A stretch of DNA of 64,000 nucleotides, taken from positions 34,354,362 through 34,418,361 of the forward strand of contig JAFMSR010000019.1 in NCBI GenBank assembly GCA_022818135.1, given 5' to 3'. The notes beneath the pieces are model-generated. The model saw only the letters and a list, made by a program, of their open reading frames with translations, did not search any database and was not told the DNA's origin. Made by a program: the position numbers and the translations under genes. Shown in pieces: positions 57,840 through 64,000 of this stretch. Source of the stretch: Saxidomus purpurata. Taxonomy: Eukaryota; Mollusca; Bivalvia; Venerida; Veneridae. Numbering within the stretch: position 1 is the stretch's first letter; the number at the start of each line of letters is the position of its first letter.

Positions 57840-58060
57840 GTATGGGTCCTTATCATGCCTTAAATACATGTCTATGTTGCATCAGATCACTGGAGCGCTG
57901 TATTCGAAAACCCCGAATACAGCTCTTTCGTTTGATTAGAGGAGTTGTATTCGAATAATGGAGATCTTCGGGAGCTGTAATCGCTAATGCGCACTGAATA
58001 TAGCTGCCCCCGGGTGCTGTACTCGAAAGGAGCTGTATCCGGTGTTGCATACCTCTCACA
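57840..58060. repeat. 'gctgtattcgaa' repeat cluster
   Basis: Several short, partly inverted copies of 'gagctgtattcgaa' and 'gaatacagctc'. No coding role is supported. Confidence 0.5.
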
Positions 58061-58611
58061 CCAACTGAAGAGGTATCACTAAAGCGGTTGACCGTATTGA
58101 TGGTGGGATCTGACATTGACCTTACAATTTTGTTTACATTGAATAACAACACAATGCAAGGATGTTTATTAATGTCGTGTACAGGTTGACATTTATGCCT
58201 TACTGAACGATCGATTGATACTAAATAAATAATTCAATAGAATACTTCCGTCAACTTTCCTGTATTTATGGGGTTTCTTTTTTTCCTTTTTTTTCATTTT
58301 GTTTTGTTTTTGTACGATACGATAAATTATGAAATGAGTAATGTTTACATATATTTATAAAAGAAAACTGCATGGCGCCGAATCCATTCGGATTTCCAAT
58401 CTTTCCTTGGCATTTTCACAATATTGTTTTATCATATATCAGTAACGATGCTTATTTTAAGTAGCGGGGTTAACACAAAATACCTTAATTTTGTTTAAAT
58501 ATGATGTATAAGTTAAACATCCGTTCCAACCTTATTTCATGCTCTGTCGGGGAGAGTAACTTTGACTTGCACGCTTAGATAGATAGAAGATACACTGTAT
58601 TTATTGAGCAA

Positions 58612-58860
58612 TACTTGAGTGGTTTGAGTGGGCAGAGTCGCTGAACTGAAATCACTGTAACCTCTCATTAATTTTGGGTCATGGATTCGAGCCCTGCTAC
58701 CGACCATCTCTCTTTATGTGAGAAAGGCGGATGTTTCTTAACGACGATAGGGATATTCCCAGGAATAATGTACATGTTTACGAGTAACGATTAAAATCGA
58801 CCGAAATACTTACAATTCAAGCGGACGTTAAACTCATACAAAAATAATACAACATGCTGT
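58612..58860 (+). mobile_element. tRNA-derived SINE, family B
   Basis: 'tgagtgggcagagtcgctga', B-box 'ggattcgagccctgc', body 'cgatagggatattcccagga', end 'gcggacgttaaactcatac'. Same plan as 26788-27015. Confidence 0.6.
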
Positions 58861-58949
58861 CTTGGCACACAGCGTTCTAATTTTTATATACTTACACATC
58901 CGTTTAATAGCAAAACTTTAAATAATTACTATTTATTTATTTTTGTGAA

Positions 58950-59160
58950 CCTACGCGGCGCATGCGCAGTGGTACCGCGCTCGCCTCAGGATCGGAGGAT
59001 CACAAGTTCGAATCCCTACCAGAGCCATGTCGTTTGTGATCTTAGGCAATACTCAAATAATTCCATATTGCCTCTCTTCTGGAGTGAGTCTCGAAAGCGA
59101 GTGATCTAAGTTGTAAGAACTTGTTTCGCAACCGAAAAAATACATTAGTTAGTACATTCT
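58950..59160 (+). mobile_element. tRNA-derived SINE, family A, most complete copy
   Basis: A-box region 'gcgcagtggtaccgcgctcg', B-box 'aagttcgaatccctaccaga', body 'gatcttaggcaatactcaaa', tail 'taagttgtaagaacttgttt'. It defines the family seen at 32560 and 45731. Confidence 0.85.
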
Positions 59161-59584
59161 GTATTATAAACTATCTCACTGTAAATATACAATGGTTTAC
59201 ACGAAAATGACGCGTATACATTAAGTAAAGAAAACCAGAGATAAATCTATCATAATTTTTCGGCGCAGCCGTATTAAGCTGCTTTGACCGGAAGTTTGGA
59301 ACTCTTCAACCGCAAGTAGAAGTATAACATTTTTTGAAATGAGAATTTTACGCTGCAAGGCCCTTCTAATTGGATAGTGAGATCGACAATAAAATACTCT
59401 TGCGTTTCTTGAATGGGTTAATAATTCAGGGCCAAAATTTTATCTATTAAACCTCCAAATTAATGTTAAATAGGTGGAACAGGTTATTTTTCTCGGCCAG
59501 TGAATAACGGTTAATAATTCGAGTAGCATATTTATAAGAAAAAACAAGGATTAATTTTGTTTTCCTGATACCCATGTATCCGGA

Positions 59585-59705
59585 TATCGAATCCCGGTCC
59601 AGGTTGTTTTTTTTCTCACCATGTGACATTTGGCGCCTTCCGACTAAATAAATTATTTGTTACTATAAAAATCTAGCTAACAATCGCTTTCATATACTCA
59701 AAATT
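59585..59705 (+). mobile_element. SINE family D, 3' part
   Basis: 'gaatcccggtccaggttgtt', 'caccatgtgacatttggcgc', 'atctagctaacaatcgcttt'. Matches the tail of the 61325 copy. Confidence 0.6.
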
Positions 59706-59841
59706 GCGCCGACTAGCTTTTTTAACGGTAGTTCTTGTTAAATATTAAAATATTTAATGAAAAGATTTCCGTGATTTTCTCAAATAATTATTTAATGAAA
59801 ATTAACTTCGTACAGCAGTAGCCTTAGACATGGTTACTTCT

Positions 59842-60190
59842 CGAAGCTGCTCGCTCACAGATTTTGGTGAAAACAATAAAGTTATCGAAACTGTCTGAAC
59901 ATAACATATTGTAGATCGAATTAATAGTCAAATAAAAAGGTTCAAGTATAGATTCCTGTAAAGTACATCTTATTATTTGTACGCTACAAAATTATAAAGA
60001 ATTAAAAACGCTTGTAAAACTATAACGTAGCGATGTCGTTACACCAAATCCACCAACATTTTCAATTCATTTCTCAAATTGCTCAGTTGATTTCCACTCG
60101 TGTTGTTGATTCAAGCATTTACTTTTTCTGCTTTAATTTATAATTTTAGAGAAAAACAATTTTCAAGGAACTGTGAGCGAACAGCTTTTA
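59842..60190 (-). mobile_element. GCTGCTCGCTCTCAG MITE (inverted copy)
   Basis: 'gaagctgctcgctcacagat' to 'aggaactgtgagcgaacagc'. It lies about 410 bp upstream of the signal-peptide exon at 60600. Confidence 0.85.
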
Positions 60191-60599
60191 ATTTCACTGG
60201 CGATACTTTCAAGATCCAGTTTGACCCAATTTTGACCATGCGGATACTAAGATTTAAGTGTATCGTATCACTAAACAATGGCAAACTCATAAAATGATAA
60301 TGGCGGTAGTAGTAATTAATTAATTAATAATTCACCGCAAATGACACATTAAATGTGGCGTTTAGCCATGCAAAAACCTTATGCCATATATATTCGCATA
60401 CGTATATAACTGACCAATCTGTCCCGTGCTGCTTTCGGCGTTTATCGATAAACCGCGAGATTATCCGAAGACAATGTTCCGTGTGACGTCAGACGGATAT
60501 TTAACTTGTGTTGGAAGACACTGACAAAAAAATTGTCTTTCATAAATTCCACGAAATCCGTCTCAAATTATAATATACACATTTAAAACAAATAGAAAA

Positions 60600-60680
60600 A
60601 TGGCTACTTTACAATTTTGTACGTTTTTAATGTTTGTTTTTGCTGGAATAACACAAGGAAACCATGCTATTAGAGGAATG
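60600..60680 (+). CDS. Signal-peptide first exon of an unknown secreted or membrane protein
   Basis: MATLQFCTFLMFVFAGITQG, then NHAIRGM, with a strong donor at 60681 (ATG|gtacgt), phase 0. The start context aaaaATGG is good, and the n-, h- and c-regions of a signal peptide are clear with cleavage likely after the QG. No following exon could be recognised in the remaining 3.3 kb, so the product is unknown. A chance ORF cannot be excluded. Confidence 0.5.
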
Positions 60681-61324
60681 GTACGTATACATGCGATATA
60701 ATTTATTTGCTTAAAAAAGCTATGCAATATGTGATAGAATTTGCCTTAATTTTCCAACGTCATGAATTTTAAAACCATTATTTTTTTATAACAGTTTCGT
60801 TTAAAATCCGCAAAAGGTTAAAATTTACACCTGTGAATGTAACATTAACGAATGGCGAGAAAGTCGTTCGACTTTCGGAATAAGGAAACATTTTCTTTCT
60901 GTCTTCGACTAACGTGATTTTTTAGCCAAACAATGATACCTATACTTAAAAGTGATAATACTGTTCAAAATTGGTATAATTCGAAATGCTTAAAACAAGT
61001 ACATTAAAGGATTAGAAAACTATTCGAAACTTTTGTATCAGAAAATATGTACGAAAACATATGTATTAGAAAGCATGTACGAAACTTCTAGTGAGTAATT
61101 TCTTTTAAAGGCAGAAAACATGAAAATAAACAATCAAAAATAGGTTGCTTTTCAATTTTTTGATTAGAATATTGAAAACAGAAATAAAACTTCTAAACGG
61201 ATTCGTATATTTTATAAACTTAAAGGTATCATGAATCTTTCGCCACTGCCGGGATTCGAACCGCAGGTCTCTGAATTGCCGGTCCATCTGCGAGACGTCA
61301 CTGAACATAATTACAAGTAGCTCT

Positions 61325-61500
61325 TATTCGGCGCAGCCGGTTATCTCAGCCGGGAGCGTTCGCCCTGTGAGCGAAGGGTCCCGGGTTTGCCTCCCGGTCT
61401 GGGTGCACATGTTTCTAACCATGTGAAATGTTGGCGTCTTCTTACTGCATAAAAATAAATGTTTACTAAGAAATCTAGCTACCCATTTCTTTCGTATATT
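61325..61500 (+). mobile_element. tRNA-derived SINE, family D
   Basis: tRNA-like head 'ggttatctcagccgggagcg', B-box-like 'gggtcccgggtttgcctccc', body 'accatgtgaaatgttggcgt', tail 'aaatctagctacccatttct'. Confidence 0.72.
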
Positions 61501-62154
61501 CAAACTTTTTAAAATATAGTCCTTGTTTTATAAAAAAAAAATGACTTACTGGCAGAAATGATTTTCATTTGTACCAAAATATTCCTAACTTGGCTTTTTA
61601 AATCGATAAGTACATGTTAGAAATATAGCGCAGTATTTTTTTCATTGATATTGCAAAAAATAAGGAAGGCTTTCTAGCAACTCTTTTTCATTACCAAACG
61701 ACTTGGTTACGAAATAAAGGCATATGTTAAATTGTTTAAGAGTGAATAGAACATGGCCCTCTTATTATTCTATCAGTAAATTTAAAGTGGCCCTTGGACT
61801 TTCAGAGAAAACGCGCCATTCTTGTGCATGCGTCAAGTCATATAACTTTAGTTATAACAATATTTATTGTGGCTATATTTACATTATAATATAAGAGTGT
61901 AATTAAAAATGTAAGTGATGTTATCAAATAAAATTATAATTGGCACATTGAGCAGTAAAATCACTTTTAAAATATGGTTAATTCTACTCATTTGTATTAA
62001 AGGGTATAGGAAACATTTAAAAAAAGGGGACACGGAACCAAACTTTGTCCTCATCATTAGGGTTTAACGTATCATTTTGCCACATGTACTTGGTTTGTTT
62101 TGAAGTTAATAATAAATCACAGACAGAGGTAGCTCTACAACCTGCTTCATGCCA

Positions 62155-62402
62155 TTAAAATACCGAAGAGGTCCTGTAATATTGAGGATGACCCTTCAGA
62201 CCAGTTGGTCTTATCAATACTCGTCGAGGGCGCCCTAATATCGAGCGCGGTTTTAACATCGATGACAGTCTCAAAATCGGATGGTCTTAATATCGAGGGC
62301 GTCTTAATATCGAGGGTGGTCTTTATATCGAGGTCTGCCTTCATATCGGGGTCGGTCTTGATATTGAGGGCGGTCTTAATATCGGGTGGTCTTAATATCT
62401 GA
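62155..62402. repeat. 20-21 bp minisatellite 'gggcggtcttaatatcga'
   Basis: About ten degenerate units. Frames stay open on both strands (7-residue repeats), which is a property of the repeat and not evidence for a gene. Confidence 0.85.
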
Positions 62403-62890
62403 ACTTTAAGTCCGATTTTTTAACATGTGCATCCAATCGTTACAGCAATGGCATCAATCTAATACTGCTACATGCAGGATTGAAAAAAAAACATGTCCAA
62501 TGTATTTTTGAAAAAAAAGAAGCGTGCTTGAGAGAGAAAAACTTGTCATATCATTAAGAGGTACAGCAGGATGTCAAGGGCATTGACAGAGTTTATAGAA
62601 AAAGTATAGATAAAGGTGTTGAACGTTGCTTTTTTTAGGGGGGTGGGGATTTGTTAAGAATTGGTACGTGCTAACAGGGACGGTCGTGAAAGTAGTTTAA
62701 TTTACAAAATGCTGAGGTTAAAATCTGGCAGTACTTAATAATAAAGGAAGGAAATTGAATACTGTATTGTATTCATTATGCCCTATAGAGGTATAACATG
62801 GGACTGAATGAATTGAATCTTAGAGACTCTTTATTATTTGCATCTAAAAGACTGTATTTGTTGCATCTTACGGATCCTAAAAACTGTTTA

Positions 62891-62923
<33 letters not shown>

Positions 62924-63879
62924 AGTAATGATAACTTTATTTTACGAAGGTAACATAAGGTACATAATGAATTACAAACATTCGAAACATAACTTATTTT
63001 CATAATATGTAAATTGTGTCTAAGAGATTGTATTTAATGTTCATTATGGACTGTATCTATAGTATCAAAGAGACTGTATTACTTGCATCTAAGTCTTTAT
63101 TGCGTCTTAAAGACTGTATGATTTAAACATCCTAAAGGTTGCGAATCTGATTATTTGATAGAAAAAAAACCGTCTCGAATTTTCTTCTGCATATTTCTGA
63201 TTTCGAAGCAAAGATTGCTTTCTAGTATCTTGTAAACTCCCCCTGCGCCCCTCCCCCCCCCCTCGAACCGCAGCAGTGCTTCTGATAAACTTGTCGCTAC
63301 TGGTGTGACCCTTTTATTTGCAACATTCGGAAAAAGTTCAAATTTTGAAAAAGAAAAAATTGACGGGCGCAGTGTACCTTAAGTGCAATATTGTCGAATC
63401 TTGAGTGGTGTCTTGATGCGACAGGCCGAGCGAAATTGAGCTAACTATATATAAACTAAGAGTATACTGAATTAACTGAAACTCAGTAGCTATGTGATGT
63501 ATAATTCAGCTAAACAAAAGACCTATTCATAAAAATAAGATCTAGTACGATGTATGTACACAATGTATACTAATAAAACTTATAATGATTAGATAAAGTT
63601 AGCCATTAATTACAATTTATGTCAGTTTTGGAAGTAGAGAAACGCGATTGAACAGTATAAACTATTAACGAGATAGCCTCGGTTTGGCTGGCCTCTAAAA
63701 GACAGGCGATAACTGACCTAGTTCGTGTGACATTTTAATGGTATATCAATCCGGTCTAGGGAAACATGTGCATGGTAATAAAACAAGGTTTCTAACAATT
63801 TCCGCGATAAATTAATTACAGCTGGTGTCACTCAAACATTACCCCTGTGTTAGTGCTCAACATTAATATAACAGATACA

Positions 63880-64000
63880 GTAAACTCTATGTACATTACG
63901 ATTCCGGATATAGCGAAATTCCGGATAAAGCGAAATTCCGGATATAAGTAACAAATTAATTATGTCCGTGTTGGTTTTTCTTTATTTTACATGCAAATGT
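63880..64000. mobile_element. 'ccggatataagg' TIR element cut by the window edge
   Basis: 'cagtaaactctatgtacatt', 'acgattccggatatagcgaa' (inner part duplicated once), 'ccggatataagtaacaaatt'. Confidence 0.75.

Larger units (their letters stand above)
60681..64000. other. Right end of window: no further exon recognised
   Basis: It would be intron or flank of the gene starting at 60600. Holds a SINE, a 20-21 bp minisatellite (62155-62402), an 'ataataat' microsatellite followed by 'gataactttattttacgaag' (62890-62960, perhaps a retroelement 3' tail on the minus strand), repeats of 'aaagactgtat' (62820-63120) and a truncated TIR element at the edge. Confidence 0.5.

Overview
The window is animal nuclear DNA, most likely from a marine bivalve mollusc. 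It is AT-rich, genes are split into many short exons by long introns, and most non-coding sequence is dispersed and tandem repeats of types common in bivalve genomes. These include tRNA-derived SINEs, inverted-repeat MITEs, families with 'aagagggcc...' ends, CA arrays and minisatellites. The species cannot be fixed from sequence alone.

Two genes can be rebuilt exon by exon on the minus strand. The first is a multi-pass chitin synthase: 23 coding exons from 30577 down to about 3234, every junction with GT/AG ends and every reading phase matching, about 1,222 codons. It has ten predicted N-terminal membrane segments, a hydrophilic linker of eight 11-residue repeats, the catalytic core (KKRWSQVMYM, DAD, GEDRW, QRRRW), five more membrane segments, the WGTREV motif and two C-terminal SAM domains. 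The last exon may not be the true end. The second is a secreted trypsin-like serine protease in eight exons (55624 to 43360, 330 codons) with a signal peptide, a short Cys-rich segment, an IVGG activation site and the His/Asp/Ser triad. A third gene probably starts on the plus strand at 60600 with a signal-peptide exon; the rest of it was not found.

Layout: 1-4400 is a nested cluster of CA-rich composite repeats. 3234-30577 is the chitin synthase with introns full of MITEs, hairpins and decayed exon copies. 30578-43359 is gene-poor, with a 2.6 kb foldback transposon with a target-site duplication (37281-39899), a tract of only T and G (35430-35716) and a long dispersed repeat (39906-43005). 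43360-55624 is the protease, whose first intron holds a 45-bp satellite array of about 4 kb. 55625-64000 holds SINEs, MITEs, minisatellites and the start of the third gene.

Points that stand out: copies of one MITE family end 9 to about 42 bp beyond five chitin synthase 5' splice sites; decayed copies of exons 10 and 12 lie in the introns just upstream of them; the 45-bp satellite matches the 3' end of a dispersed element whose 3' half directly abuts the array. No wholly new gene system was found. The novelty lies in how repeats are made from, and placed next to, these genes.
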